Shown: positions 44,692 to 54,510, counted from the stretch's first letter. The stretch is DNA of 64,000 nucleotides from Bradyrhizobium oligotrophicum S58 (GCF_000344805.1 NC_020453.1:7978001-8042000); one strand, 5' to 3'. Made by a program: numbers and translations. Notes: a model not told the origin generated them from the sequence alone.

Positions 44692-45777
44692 ATGTCGTCG
44701 CTTCCCGAAGCCAAACTGGATGTTCTGCTGGCGCATCATGCCTCGCTCGAGGCGGAGCTGCTCGGCCAGGTCAATTCCGAGCGCTACGTGCAGATCACCC
44801 GCGAGCTGGCCGAGCTCAATCCGCTGATCGAGGCCGTGAAGGCGTATCGTTCGGGAGTGAAGGAGCTCGCCGACACCGAGGCGTTGATCGCCGACGCGGC
44901 CAGCGATGCCGAGATGCGCGGCATGGCCGAGGCGGAGCGCGACGAGCTGATCGCGCGGCGCGGCGAGCTGGAGCAGAAGATCCGGGTCGCGCTGCTGCCC
45001 AAGGATGCGATGGACGACCGCAACGTCGTGCTCGAAATCCGCGCCGGCACCGGCGGCGACGAGGCCTCGCTGTTCGCCGGCGACCTGTTCCGGATGTATG
45101 AGCGCTTCGCGGCCCTGCAGGGCTGGAAGGTCGAGGTGATCTCGGCCTCCGAAGGCACCGTCGGCGGCTACAAGGAAATCATCGCGGAGGTGCAGGGCCG
45201 CGGCGCCTTCGCCAAGCTGAAATTCGAATCCGGCGTGCACCGGGTGCAGCGCGTGCCCGACACCGAGACGCAGGGGCGTATCCACACCTCGGCGGCCACG
45301 GTTGCCGTGCTGCCCGAGGTCGAGGACGTCGACGTCGACATCAAGCAGGACGACCTGCGCATCGAAACCATGCGCGCGCAAGGCGCCGGCGGCCAGCACG
45401 TCAACAAGACGGAATCGGCGATCCGCATCACCCACATCCCGACCGGCATCGTGGTGATGATGCAGGACAGCCGCTCGCAGCATAAGAACCGCGCGTCGGC
45501 GATGAACATCCTGCGCTCCCGCATCTACGACGCCGAGCAGCAGAAGGTCGACGCCGCGCGCTCCGCCGAGCGCAAGGAGAAGGTCGGCTCCGGTGATCGC
45601 TCCGAGCGCATCCGCACCTACAATTTCCCGCAGGGGCGGGTCACCGACCATCGCATCAACCTGACGCTCTACAAGCTACCCCAGGTGATCGCGGGCGAAG
45701 CGCTGGGCGAAATGATCGACGCGCTGACGACCGAGCACCAGGCCGCGCAGCTCGCGGCGCAAGGCGCCGCGGCGTGA
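44692..45777 (+). CDS. prfA: Peptide chain release factor 1
   Basis: A 361-residue class I release factor for UAA and UAG. The GGQ motif [15 protein letters not shown], the tripeptide region [20 protein letters not shown] (PDT in the PxT position of RF1) and the N-terminal coiled domain are present. The adjacent prmC methylates the Gln of GGQ. A 66-bp gap separates it from ptsP. Confidence 0.97.
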   Translation: MSSLPEAKLDVLLAHHASLEAELLGQVNSERYVQITRELAELNPLIEAVKAYRSGVKELADTEALIADAASDAEMRGMAEAERDELIARRGELEQKIRVALLPKDAMDDRNVVLEIRAGTGGDEASLFAGDLFRMYERFAALQGWKVEVISASEGTVGGYKEIIAEVQGRGAFAKLKFESGVHRVQRVPDTETQGRIHTSAATVAVLPEVEDVDVDIKQDDLRIETMRAQGAGGQHVNKTESAIRITHIPTGIVVMMQDSRSQHKNRASAMNILRSRIYDAEQQKVDAARSAERKEKVGSGDRSERIRTYNFPQGRVTDHRINLTLYKLPQVIAGEALGEMIDALTTEHQAAQLAAQGAAA

Positions 45778-45827
45778 TGAGCGCGCACGCATTGCGAGAG
45801 GCGATGCGATCCCGGCGCGGCACTCTC

Positions 45828-45950
45828 GGTGTCATCCCTACGAACGCCGGGACCCATAACCACAGGCATCAGCGGTTTGCACGGACGGCCACTCCGACCG
45901 CCCGCCCCGCGACGGCACGGCGTATGGATCCTCGCGTTCGCGGGGATGAC
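45828..45950. repeat. Family A two-hairpin repeat between prfA and prmC
   Basis: Left GGTGTCATCCCTACGAACGC ... CCCATAACCACAGG (45828-45866) and right TATGGATCCTCGCGTTCGCG ... GATGAC (45923-45950). It lies inside an otherwise conserved gene pair, where it would form hairpins in the joint mRNA. Confidence 0.75.
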
Positions 45951-45970
45951 CCGCGGAGGGAGTCTGCGCG

Positions 45971-46858
45971 ATGACCGGCCTCGTCGCCGGCGTCACCATC
46001 GATGCGGCGCGGCGCACGCTGGCCGCGCGGTTCTCCGCTGCGGGTCTCGACTCCCCTGACCTCGATGGAAGGCTGCTGGTCGGCCATGCGCTGCAGCTCG
46101 ATTTGACCGGCCTCGTCACACAAGGTAGCCGCCTGCTTTCCCCTGCAGAAGCGCAGCATCTGGAAACGTTGGCATCGCGCCGGCTCGCCGGCGAGCCGGT
46201 CGCCCGCATCCTCGGCGCCAGGGAGTTCTGGGGCCTGCCGCTGCAGCTCTCGGCGGATACGCTGGTGCCGCGGCCGGACACCGAGACCGTGGTCGAGCTG
46301 GCGCTGGAGCATCTGTCCGCCGCTGGCGACCTGAAGCGTCGTTTACGCATCGCCGATCTCGGCACCGGTTCCGGCGCCATTCTGCTGGCGCTGTTGTCCG
46401 AGCTGCCGCAGGCCCATGGCATCGGCACGGACATCAGCATCGCCGCGTTGCGGACAGCCCGTGACAATGCGCGTGCCCTCGGGCTTGGCGCGCGCGCAGG
46501 CTTCGTCGCCTGCTCCTACGCGTCGGCGCTGGCGGCACCGTTCGACCTGATCGTGTCGAATCCGCCCTACATCCCGTCATCCGAGATCGGCGATCTCGCC
46601 ATCGACGTGCGCGACCATGACCCGCTCCGCGCGCTGGATGGCGGCCGTGACGGCCTCGACGCCTATCGCGCGCTGATCCCCCAGGCCGCAAACCTGCTTC
46701 AGCCCGGCGGCGCGGTCATCGTGGAGGTGGGGCTCGGCCAGAGCGGCGACGTCGTAACGCTGATGACCGAGGCGGGGCTGGTGACCGAATCGTGGGCGAT
46801 CCGGGCCGACCTGGCCGGAATTCCGCGGGCCGTCGGCGCCCTAAAAAAGCTCCGGTAA
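45971..46858 (+). CDS. prmC: Release factor glutamine methyltransferase PrmC (HemK)
   Basis: A 295-residue SAM enzyme that N5-methylates the GGQ Gln of RF1 and RF2. The helical N-terminal domain (about 1-90) ends in EPVARILGAREFWGLPL, followed by TLVPRPDTETVVE, motif I ADLGTGSGAILLAL and the catalytic SNPPYIPS. The position behind prfA is conserved. Start ATG 45971 immediately follows the repeat unit. Confidence 0.95.
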   Translation: MTGLVAGVTIDAARRTLAARFSAAGLDSPDLDGRLLVGHALQLDLTGLVTQGSRLLSPAEAQHLETLASRRLAGEPVARILGAREFWGLPLQLSADTLVPRPDTETVVELALEHLSAAGDLKRRLRIADLGTGSGAILLALLSELPQAHGIGTDISIAALRTARDNARALGLGARAGFVACSYASALAAPFDLIVSNPPYIPSSEIGDLAIDVRDHDPLRALDGGRDGLDAYRALIPQAANLLQPGGAVIVEVGLGQSGDVVTLMTEAGLVTESWAIRADLAGIPRAVGALKKLR

Positions 46859-47405
46859 AGGCCGGCCGATCCAGAAAAAGCTCTTGGAATATCCCCCGGG
46901 AGCGACTACGTTCCAGCCATAGCATCGGCGCAGGCCCCGTCGAGCGGTATTCACGGAACACCGCCGCGGACAGATGCCAGAGAGCCGCGCCGGGCGATTG
47001 GTTCCAGAACGCAGATCTGTTGAGCGCGATAGCCGGATGGCTGCGCAGCCCGCGACTGCAAAGCGAACGAAAGCCTGACTTTGCACTTGAGGTCTTACGC
47101 TAAGCAAACAGGGTCGGTCGTGGCGCACGTCGCCGTGACGGGCTGAATGACGTGGTTCGCCGGCCGAAAGGGCTGGTGGGTGGGGAACGCGTTTTGAACG
47201 CGCTTTTGTCGAGCGAATCGGCTGTCGATCACATCTGTCGATCACATCGGCATGGGTCGGACCGGCATGTCGCAATTGGCATGGTCGGGTTGGACCATCT
47301 GGCCTGCGGGCGAGGCGCCCGGGCCGCGAGACGGTATTTCAATACGGTATCGGTATTCCCTAGACAATCAGTGCTCCTAACGCAGGGTTGGAATAAAGGC
47401 AGGAC
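46859..47405. other. prmC-DUF4167 intergenic region
   Basis: 547 bp without a supported gene; open frames here lack coding character. It has a tandem duplication of TGTCGATCACATC (47223-47235, 47236-47248) and, near the 3' end, AATACGGTATCGGTATT (47341-47357), a dyad of AATAC/GTATT, in an AT-richer stretch likely to hold the DUF4167 promoter. Confidence 0.4.
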
Positions 47406-48254
47406 ATGAGAAACGGTCAGAACAACAAGCGGATGCGCAACCGGAATAGCGGTAACAACAACAATAATAACCGGCGCGGCCAGAACCCGTTGACCAGGGT
47501 GTTCGAGTCCAACGGGCCGGATATCAAGATTCGCGGAACTGCCTCCCATGTGGCCGAAAAATATGTCCAGCTTGCCCGCGACGCCCGCTCCTCCGGCGAC
47601 CCCGTTGCCGCCGAGAACTACTACCAGCATGCCGAGCACTATTTCCGCCTGATTGCCGCCGCCCAGGAGCAGTTCCGCCAGAACCAGCCGCAGCAGCCGC
47701 GCAATACCGACGACTTGACCGTCGACGACCTCGACGATGATGGCGAGAGCTTCTCGCATTTCGGCCAGGAGCCGGGCTTCGTTCCTGCCCAGCAACAGCC
47801 TCAGCCCTTCGTGCGCGAGGGCGGCCAGCGCGAGCGCGGCGACAACCAGCCATATCAGCGCGATCAGCAGCAGCCGCGCGAAGCGCGAGAGCAACGTGAG
47901 CCTCGCGAGCATCGGGAGCCGCGCGAACACCGCGAACCTCGTGAGCAGCGCGAACCTCGCGAGCAGCGTGAACCACGCGAGCACCGCGAGCGGGAGCCGC
48001 GCGAGCACCGCGAGCGTCCGCAACCCGCCCAGTACCAGCCGCAGCCGCAACCCCAGCCTGTCATCGCCGACAGCGGGGTCGACCGTCTGCCGTCATTCAT
48101 CACCGGACCCCAGCCGCAGATCGCCAACGCGCCCGCCGCTTTCGAGGGCGCGGCCGAGCGTTATCCGCGCCGCCGCCGGCGTCCGCACGGTCCGCGTCCG
48201 GAAGCAGCCGCTGCTGCTCCGGCGCCGAGCGAGGACTTCAATCCCGGCGAGTAA
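47406..48254 (+). CDS. DUF4167 domain protein with Arg-Glu-Pro repeats
   Basis: A 282-residue hydrophilic protein. The basic Asn/Arg-rich N-terminus (RNRNSGNNNNNNRRGQNP) precedes the conserved DUF4167 block RVFESNGPDIKIRGTASHVAEKYVQLARDARSSGDPVAAENYYQHAEHYFRLI in parts (residues ~32-84). The middle has about six copies of the hexapeptide REPRE(H/Q) (residues ~165-205), 18-bp DNA units prone to copy change. The C-terminus ends in a PRRRRRPHGPRP basic patch. Composition suggests RNA binding; no function is established. A strong terminator follows. Confidence 0.9.
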   Translation: MRNGQNNKRMRNRNSGNNNNNNRRGQNPLTRVFESNGPDIKIRGTASHVAEKYVQLARDARSSGDPVAAENYYQHAEHYFRLIAAAQEQFRQNQPQQPRNTDDLTVDDLDDDGESFSHFGQEPGFVPAQQQPQPFVREGGQRERGDNQPYQRDQQQPREAREQREPREHREPREHREPREQREPREQREPREHREREPREHRERPQPAQYQPQPQPQPVIADSGVDRLPSFITGPQPQIANAPAAFEGAAERYPRRRRRPHGPRPEAAAAAPAPSEDFNPGE

Positions 48255-48278
48255 CCGTCACGATCTGTTTCGATGAAG

Positions 48279-48309
48279 CGGGTGGGCCAGGAGCCCGCCC
48301 GTTTTTTTT
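48279..48309 (+). terminator. Rho-independent terminator after DUF4167
   Basis: Stem CGGGTGGGC (48279-48287) and GCCCGCCCG (48293-48301), one G-U pair, 5-nt loop, followed by eight T (48302-48309). It is 25 nt past the stop codon. Confidence 0.9.
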
Positions 48310-48337
48310 GCGTGGTCTGCGCGGCAAAGGACGGATA

Positions 48338-49120
48338 TCACCGGTCGTGCAGTCCCGAGCCGGCAGTCTCGCGATTGGACCCTTGGGGATTTGAGCCATG
48401 GGTCGACGGCGCAGGCGCCAGCACCGGCTCGAGCCGTGGAATCAGCCGGATGCGCTCACGGCGTGCGGGGATCACGCGGTAGACCTGCTTGGTCGCCTCG
48501 ACGAGGTGAACTCCGGCGAACGGCAGCGACAGCGCCGCACCCACGCGCTCCCACGCCATCGCCGATTTCAGGAACCAGCCGCCGACGGGCGGCATGAACA
48601 GCGCTTCGCCCCAGGCGGTCGGCGTGAACCAGGTCTGCCGCAGCAGCTGCGTGATCTGCGAGCGCGAATACGGGCGGCCATGGCCGAACGGGGTGTTGTC
48701 GGTCCGCGTCCAAACGCCGCGCCGGTTCGGAATCACGATGATCATGCGGCCGGCCGGCGCCAGCACCCGCCACATTTCGCGCAGCAGGCCGGCCGGGTCA
48801 TCGGACATTTCCAGCGCATGCACGATCAGGATGCGGTCGACCGCAGCATCCGGCAGCGGCAGCGAGAACTCGTCCACCAGCGAGGCGAGCGTCGGCCTTG
48901 CGGTCGGCCATTTCAGCACGCCCTGAGCGGCCGGCATGAAGGCGATGCAGCGCTCCGAATCCTCGCGGAACAGGCCGAGATAGGGCGTCGGATAACCAAC
49001 GCCGAGCACACGCTGCCCGGCCGCGCTCGGCCACCGCGCGCGGATGCCGCGGTTGATCAGGAGCCGCGCGACGATCCCGAGGCGTCCCGAATAGAAATTC
49101 CGCAGATCGATCACGTCCAT
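48338..49120 (-). CDS. SAM-dependent methyltransferase-like protein
   Basis: A 260-residue class I methyltransferase fold. Motif I is weak (RVLGVGYPTPYLGLF), but the later strand FSLPLPDAAVDRILIVHALEM, the helix LLREMWRVLAPAGRMIIVIPNR and the C-terminal VWTRTDNTPFGHGRPYSRSQI are clear and typical of a family found beside gloB in Rhizobiales. Substrate unknown. ATG 49120 (MDVIDLRNFY) is preferred over GTG 49144. It is divergent from gloB (199 bp). Confidence 0.83.
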   Translation of the reverse strand: MDVIDLRNFYSGRLGIVARLLINRGIRARWPSAAGQRVLGVGYPTPYLGLFREDSERCIAFMPAAQGVLKWPTARPTLASLVDEFSLPLPDAAVDRILIVHALEMSDDPAGLLREMWRVLAPAGRMIIVIPNRRGVWTRTDNTPFGHGRPYSRSQITQLLRQTWFTPTAWGEALFMPPVGGWFLKSAMAWERVGAALSLPFAGVHLVEATKQVYRVIPARRERIRLIPRLEPVLAPAPSTHGSNPQGSNRETAGSGLHDR

Positions 49121-49319
49121 GGCGTCAATGTACCATGCGGGCACGGCCGGCCGCGCGCCGAATATTGCGTTGCGCCTCCAGCGTTAACGCCATATCTCTG
49201 CCCGGACGAGATGCAGGAGACGGCCCGCAACGCCGCGCCCCCGGGCTCCCGTCTCGCACGACCTCTGACATCGCGAGCGCCACGATCGTGGCTCGCCCGG
49301 TCCCGCCGACGGAGACATC

Positions 49320-50087
49320 ATGGCCGCCGACATCCGCGTCTTCACCTGCCTGTCCGACAATTTCGGCTATCTGATCCACGACCCGGCGACCGGCGCCACC
49401 GCCTCGATCGACGCGCCCGAAGCCGGCCCGATCGCCCGCCAGCTCGACGCTGCCGGCTGGACCCTCACCGACATCCTGATCACCCACCATCACCACGATC
49501 ATGTCGGCGGCGTCGCCGAGCTGAAGCAGCGCTATGGCTGCCGCGTGGTGGCCCCGTACGACAAGGCGACGGCGATCGCCAATGTCGATCTGCGCGTCGC
49601 CCATGGCGACGTCGTGAAGATCGGCGAGCTGCTCGCGCGCGTGCTGGAGACGCCCGGTCATACGCTCGACCACATCTCCTACGTGTTCGATGCCGACAAG
49701 GCCGTGTTCGCAGCAGACACGCTGTTCTCGATCGGCTGCGGCCGCGTGTTCGAGGGCACCTATCCGATGATGTGGGATTCGCTCCTGAAGCTGCGCGCGC
49801 TGCCGGACGATTTCAGGCTCTATTGCGGCCACGAATACACCGCCTCCAACGTCAAGTTCGCGCTCACGGTGGATCCGGACAATGAGGCGCTGAAGGCCCG
49901 CGCCGACGAGGTGACGCGGCTCCGGTCCGCCAACCAGCCGACCATTCCGACATTGCTCGGCGCCGAGAAGATGGCCAACGTCTTCCTGCGCGCCGATGAT
50001 CCGGCCGTCGCGGCCCGGCTGCGCATGAAGGGCGCGAACGCCGAGGACGTGTTCGGCGAGCTGCGCGAACGCAAGAACAAATCGTAA
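49320..50087 (+). CDS. gloB: Hydroxyacylglutathione hydrolase (glyoxalase II)
   Basis: A 255-residue metallo-beta-lactamase-fold enzyme that splits S-lactoylglutathione into lactate and glutathione, the second step of methylglyoxal removal. The metal motif THHHHDHVGG, then ETPGHTLDHISY, FAADTLFSIGCGR and LYCGHEYT give all seven ligands. The GloB C-terminal helical domain (NEALKARADEVTRL) is present. ATG 49320 follows a GGAGAC ribosome site. A cupin gene follows after 14 bp. Confidence 0.95.
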   Translation: MAADIRVFTCLSDNFGYLIHDPATGATASIDAPEAGPIARQLDAAGWTLTDILITHHHHDHVGGVAELKQRYGCRVVAPYDKATAIANVDLRVAHGDVVKIGELLARVLETPGHTLDHISYVFDADKAVFAADTLFSIGCGRVFEGTYPMMWDSLLKLRALPDDFRLYCGHEYTASNVKFALTVDPDNEALKARADEVTRLRSANQPTIPTLLGAEKMANVFLRADDPAVAARLRMKGANAEDVFGELRERKNKS

Positions 50088-50101
50088 CGCCGGTCGCGAC
50101 C

Positions 50102-50536
50102 ATGACCACGCTCTCCGCTGCCGACATCATCGCGCGTCTCGGTTTGCAGCCGCATCCGGAGGGCGGACATTTTCGCGAGACCTTTCGCGACCCGGCCGTC
50201 GACGCTGGCGGCCGCGCCGCCTCGACCTTGATCTATTTCCTGCTCGCCCGCGGCGAACGCTCGCACTGGCACAGGGTCGACGCGGTCGAGACCTGGCACT
50301 TCTATGCGGGGGCACCGCTGACCCTGCGAATTGCCGGCGCCGGCGAGAGGCCGCAAACGACGATGCTCGGCATCGATCTCGTGGCCGGCCAGCAGCCTCA
50401 GGCGGTGGTCCCCGCGCATGCCTGGCAAGCCGCAGAGAGCACCGGCGACTGGACCCTGGTCGGCTGCACGGTGGCGCCGGGATTCATGTTCGAGGGATTC
50501 GAGCTCGCGTCCCCAGGCTGGGAGCCGCAGGTCTGA
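50102..50536 (+). CDS. Cupin DUF985 family protein
   Basis: A 144-residue single-domain cupin of the DUF985/YML079w type: LGLQPHPEGGHFRETFRD at the start, then TLIYFLLARGERSHWHRVDAVETWHFYAGAPL with cupin motif 1 residues, and the ending FMFEGFELASPGW. The ligand and function are unknown. Tight spacing to gloB suggests co-transcription, and possibly a link to glutathione conjugates. It is convergent with the next c-di-GMP gene, one base apart. Confidence 0.9.
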   Translation: MTTLSAADIIARLGLQPHPEGGHFRETFRDPAVDAGGRAASTLIYFLLARGERSHWHRVDAVETWHFYAGAPLTLRIAGAGERPQTTMLGIDLVAGQQPQAVVPAHAWQAAESTGDWTLVGCTVAPGFMFEGFELASPGWEPQV

Positions 50537-50537
50537 T

Positions 50538-52574
50538 TCAGGCGCTGGCGCCGGCGACCTTGACGGCGGCCGGCTCCGCGAAGCGCTGACGCTCCTTGGC
50601 AAGGAAGCCGGATACCGCATCGGCGGGCATCGGCTCGGCGAAGTAATAGCCCTGAATGTAATCGGCGCCCAGACGTCGCAGGCTGTCCAGCTGCTCCTTG
50701 GTCTCGACGCCTTCGACGACGCAGGAAATCTCCATGTCGGCGCACAGCCCGGTCAGCGACTTGATGATCTTGTGGCTGATCGGGTTGGCGTTGACGTCAT
50801 GGACGAAGCTGCGGTCGACCTTGAGCTTGTCGAGCGGCAGCCGATGGACGTGGCTGAGCGACGAATAGCCGGTGCCGAAATCGTCGAGCGAGATGCCGCA
50901 GCCGATCGCCTTCAGCGCCGCGATCGATTGCTCGGCGCGGGCAAAATCGAACGTGACGGCGGTCTCCGTGATCTCGAACTCGATGCGGCGCGGCGGGACG
51001 CCGCTGGCCTGGATGACGGAGATCAGCGGCAGAATACCCTCGGGCGAGCAGATGTCGTGCGCCGAGAGATTGAACGATACGCGGATGTCGTCGGGCCACG
51101 TCCGTGCCGTCGCCAGCGCCTTCACCAGCAGGACGCGGGTGAGGCTGCGGATGACGCCGATCCGCTCGGCGGCAGGGATGAAGCTTGCCGGCGACACCGT
51201 GCCCAGCTTCGGGCTGTGCCAGCGTGCGAGGACTTCAAAACCGGTGGTACGCGCGTTCATGGCGTCCATGATCGGCTGGAACACCAGGCCCATCTCGGCC
51301 TCGAAATCGGCGGTACGCAGCAGATGCTCGATCACGCTGCGGCTGCGGATCTCCGCCTCGAGCTCGGTCGAGAAGATGATCGCCTGGCCGCGGGCGCGGC
51401 GCTTGGCATGGTAGAGCGCGTAGTCGGCGCATTCATAGAGCGCATCCGCGGCCGTGGCCGAGCGCGGATAAAGCGCAAAGCCGGTCGAGCACGACAGGCC
51501 GGTATGCGTCGTCTCGAACTGATAGGGCAGCTTGATGAGGTCGGTGATCTGCCGCCCGAGCGCTAAGAGATCGTCGTCGGTCGGATTGCCGGTCACGACC
51601 AGGCCGAACTCGTCACCGCCGAGCCGGGCGAGATGGACCTGGGACCCGCGGCTCTCGCAGACATCGCGGATCCGTCGTGCGGCCTCCATCAGCACCCGGT
51701 CGCCGACCGTGTGTCCATAGGTGTCGTTGATCGGCTTGAATCCGTCGAGATCGATGATGCCGACCGCGAGCCGCGTGCCGTCGCGCCCGGCTTCGGTGAA
51801 TGCATGCGTGAGCTCGGAAAAGAACCGGCGCCGATTGGGAAGGTCGGTGAGCGAATCCAGATTGGCGAGCCGGAAGTTCTCATCCGACAGGGCCTGGGTC
51901 GCGGCCTGCTCGGCGAGCAGCGATTTGCGGCTGGCAACGAGTGCCGCAAAATCGCGATAGTAGATGAACAGCACCGTAACCATGGCGCCGGACACCAGCA
52001 GCTGATTGACCGCAATCGCGCGCAGCGCCGGGACGCCCGTGGACAGGAAGAAGATGACGTAGGGAACGATCACGACGAGTGTCACGATCAGCGCGGCCGA
52101 GCGCAGATGCATCAGGCAGAAGATGATGCCGATGACCGTGACCGCCATGTAGAACGCGACCTGCCCCTTGGCGAACGGATCACCATAGGGAAACAGGGAA
52201 AAAGACCAGATGACGAACAGCACTCCGATCGGTGCGGCGATCCGGTTGGTGACACGCAGATTGCGCAGGACCTCCTCGCCGCTGGGGGCGACGTCGCGCT
52301 GACGCAGCCACCACAGCATGCGAAAGCCGGTGATCGCCGAGAGCAGCGCCGGCACTGCCATCGTCAGCCATGTCGGCGCCAGCGGCAGGAACGTGTAGGC
52401 GAGGGCGAGGCTGTTGGTGATCAGGATGAAATAGAGCAGCGGCACCTGCTTGGAGAAGGCCTGGAACTGCGCGCGCGTCAGCTCCGGATTCTCCGCGGGA
52501 ACGCGAAACAGCTCTCCCGCGCGGGCCATGTAACGTCTCACGTCCGGCATTCGCCGCCCCGTTGTCTGCACCAT
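50538..52574 (-). CDS. Membrane GGDEF-EAL c-di-GMP protein
   Basis: A 678-residue protein. About six transmembrane helices (residues ~45-215; e.g. VPLLYFILITNSLALAYTFL, FYMAVTVIGIIFCLM) form an unclassified sensor. GGDEF: LDSLTDLPNRRRFF and intact RLGGDEFGLVV. EAL: GFEVLARWHSPKLG (EVL retains the essential Glu), FEITETAVTFD, LDDFGTGYSSLSHVH, KLKVDRSFV and VEGVETKEQ. Both activities may be present. ATG 52574 (MVQTTG) is chosen; 52550 (MPDVRRY) is also possible, and an open frame reaches 52667. Confidence 0.88.
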   Translation of the reverse strand: MVQTTGRRMPDVRRYMARAGELFRVPAENPELTRAQFQAFSKQVPLLYFILITNSLALAYTFLPLAPTWLTMAVPALLSAITGFRMLWWLRQRDVAPSGEEVLRNLRVTNRIAAPIGVLFVIWSFSLFPYGDPFAKGQVAFYMAVTVIGIIFCLMHLRSAALIVTLVVIVPYVIFFLSTGVPALRAIAVNQLLVSGAMVTVLFIYYRDFAALVASRKSLLAEQAATQALSDENFRLANLDSLTDLPNRRRFFSELTHAFTEAGRDGTRLAVGIIDLDGFKPINDTYGHTVGDRVLMEAARRIRDVCESRGSQVHLARLGGDEFGLVVTGNPTDDDLLALGRQITDLIKLPYQFETTHTGLSCSTGFALYPRSATAADALYECADYALYHAKRRARGQAIIFSTELEAEIRSRSVIEHLLRTADFEAEMGLVFQPIMDAMNARTTGFEVLARWHSPKLGTVSPASFIPAAERIGVIRSLTRVLLVKALATARTWPDDIRVSFNLSAHDICSPEGILPLISVIQASGVPPRRIEFEITETAVTFDFARAEQSIAALKAIGCGISLDDFGTGYSSLSHVHRLPLDKLKVDRSFVHDVNANPISHKIIKSLTGLCADMEISCVVEGVETKEQLDSLRRLGADYIQGYYFAEPMPADAVSGFLAKERQRFAEPAAVKVAGASA

Positions 52575-52757
52575 TTCCCGAGAACTCTCGCGCAGCCCGG
52601 GTAAAGGGCGGGTTAGGTGCAGATTGCTCGCAATCGTAATTGGCGGTTGCGAGCTACCGGCCGGCAAGTCCGCTCCGCGCCCGGTTAAGTGCGCATCAAG
52701 GATAATTGGCGGATTCGCGCTGCGTCGCCCGAACGGACGCGCGAAGAGACAACGCGA

Positions 52758-53630
52758 TCAGCGCCGGCGCAAAAGGAACATGTCCTTGGCTGCGACCAGA
52801 CCGCCGCCTGCGATCAGCAGCGCCGCGAGCGCGATGGCGGCACTCGGCCGGGCGTAGCCGGCGACGATCAGGAAGGCGGTCGACAACAGCGGCGTCGCAT
52901 AGGACGCGGCGCCGAGCACGCGAATGTCGCCGCGCTTCATGCCGATGTCCCACGCATAGAACGCCGCGCCGACGGGGCCGATGCCGAGGCCGATCACGGC
53001 CAGCCATTGAGCCGCACTCTCGGGCCAAACTGTATGCTCGATCGCAACATGGGCCAGAGCCGCAAGAGCTGATGTGGCCATGCAGAAGCCGGCCACGGCA
53101 TCGGTGGGAACCGCCTTGAGGCGACGCGACAGCACCGAATAGATCGCCCACACGAACGCTGCGACGAAGGCAGCGCCAAGCCCCGGCAACTGGCTCGTGG
53201 CGAAGCTCGCGCCGTTGCCGACCAACAGCAGCGCGGTGCCGACGAGGCCGAGCGCGGCGCCGATCACGTGGTGAGCCGCGAGCCGCTCTCCGGGCAGAAA
53301 GGCCGAGAACAACACGATCAGCAGCGGCCACAGATAGTTCAACAGTCCGGCTTCGGCGGGAGGCGCAAAGCGCAGCGCCAGGAAGTACAGCGCGTGATAG
53401 CCGAACAGCCCGCCGACGCCAACGGCCCAGACCTTCAGCGGCTGCCGCAGCACCTGCAGCCCGTCCGGTCGACGCAACAGACTGAGCAATCCGACGACGC
53501 CGCCGATCGCGAAGGTCATCGCCGCAAGCTGGAAGGCCGGGATCGTGCCGGTCGCCACCGTCAGCAAAGCGAGCAGCGACCACATCAGGATCGCGGTCAA
53601 ACCGATCAGGGTCGCAGTGCGCTGGGACAT
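52758..53630 (-). CDS. EamA/DMT transporter, YddG-like
   Basis: A 290-residue, ten-helix transporter (LIGLTAILMWSLLALLTVATG ... and final LAALLIAGGGLVAAK). The N-terminal pattern LMWSLLALLT and YHALYFLALRFAPPAEAGLLNYLWPL are characteristic of the aromatic amino-acid exporter branch (YddG). Export of aromatic amino acids or related compounds is inferred. The downstream gap to the GGDEF-EAL gene has a duplicated ATTGGCGG motif of unknown meaning. Confidence 0.87.
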   Translation of the reverse strand: MSQRTATLIGLTAILMWSLLALLTVATGTIPAFQLAAMTFAIGGVVGLLSLLRRPDGLQVLRQPLKVWAVGVGGLFGYHALYFLALRFAPPAEAGLLNYLWPLLIVLFSAFLPGERLAAHHVIGAALGLVGTALLLVGNGASFATSQLPGLGAAFVAAFVWAIYSVLSRRLKAVPTDAVAGFCMATSALAALAHVAIEHTVWPESAAQWLAVIGLGIGPVGAAFYAWDIGMKRGDIRVLGAASYATPLLSTAFLIVAGYARPSAAIALAALLIAGGGLVAAKDMFLLRRR

Positions 53631-53784
53631 CGGGCGGCAGGCTCCGTCACAGCCGGCGCAACCCGGCCATCCACGCCTGTGCCCGCGTTATCGGACACCT
53701 CAAAGACGTGAATGCCCGCGGCGAGCGCGGGCATCACGTTTGTCTTTGCCGCAGATGCCGCCTCGGCGCAACGGCCGACGATGA

Positions 53785-54510
53785 TCAGGCCATGTACTGG
53801 CCGCCATTGACCGACAGGGTCGAGCCGGTGATGGCGCCGGCCTCGTCGGCAGCGAGGAACACGACGGTGCGCGCGATCTCTTCGGGCTCGCCGAGCCGGC
53901 CGACCGGGATCAGCGGCAGGATGGACTTCTCGAGCACGTCCTTCGGCACGGCCTGCACCATCTCGGTGTTGATGTAGCCGGGGCAGATCACGTTGACGGT
54001 GATGCCGGCCTTGGCGGTCTCCAGCGCCAGCGCCTTGGTGAAACCGATGTCACCCGCCTTCGCGGCGGAGTAGTTGACCTGGCCGAACTGGCCCTTCTGG
54101 CCGTTGATCGAGGAGATGTTGATGATGCGGCCGAACTTGCGCGCGCGCATGCCCTCGATAACCGGACGGGTCATGTTGAACAGCGAGCCGAGGTTGGTGT
54201 TGATGACGGCGCTCCACTGTTCGAGCGTCATCTTGTGGAAGGCCCCGTCGCGGGTGATGCCCGCATTGTTGATCAGCACGTCGATCGGGCCGAGATCGGC
54301 TTCGACCTTCTTGATCCCCTCCGAGCAGGCATCGAACGAGCTGACGTCCCATTTGTAGACGGGAATGTCGGTCTCGCCCTTGAACTTCTCGGCAGCGGCA
54401 TCGTTGCCGCCGTAATTCGCTGCGACCTTGTATCCTGCGGCCTTCAGCGCCTTGCTGATCGCCGCTCCGATACCGCGCGTTCCCCCCGTCACCAACGCCA
54501 CACGTGCCAT
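53785..54510 (-). CDS. phbB: Acetoacetyl-CoA reductase
   Basis: A 241-residue short-chain dehydrogenase that reduces acetoacetyl-CoA to (R)-3-hydroxybutyryl-CoA with NADPH for polyhydroxybutyrate. Cofactor motif TGGTRGIGAAI, NNAG (VLINNAGITRD), catalytic Ser (INISSINGQKGQFGQ) and YxxxK (NYSAAKAG) are intact. PQ-type C-terminus VNGGQYMA is typical of PhbB. It lies downstream of phaA on the same strand but with a hairpin between. A good ribosome site GGAAGGATTCGAC precedes ATG. Confidence 0.95.
   Translation of the reverse strand: MARVALVTGGTRGIGAAISKALKAAGYKVAANYGGNDAAAEKFKGETDIPVYKWDVSSFDACSEGIKKVEADLGPIDVLINNAGITRDGAFHKMTLEQWSAVINTNLGSLFNMTRPVIEGMRARKFGRIINISSINGQKGQFGQVNYSAAKAGDIGFTKALALETAKAGITVNVICPGYINTEMVQAVPKDVLEKSILPLIPVGRLGEPEEIARTVVFLAADEAGAITGSTLSVNGGQYMA

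Noticed and set aside
42664..45651. 995-codon open frame antisense to ptsP and prfA
   Set aside because: It lies opposite two confidently identified genes; its translation is rich in Arg/Gly/Asp/His typical of antisense frames in GC-rich DNA and shows no domain.
47223..47248. Tandem TGTCGATCACATC as a possible CRISPR or iteron start
   Set aside because: Only two adjacent copies, no spacers, no further units; treated as a simple duplication.
46841..47275. Possible 144-codon gene in the prmC-DUF4167 gap
   Set aside because: Starts at a poor site, has no recognisable motif, and overlaps the DUF4167 promoter region; other frames in the same gap are equally open.
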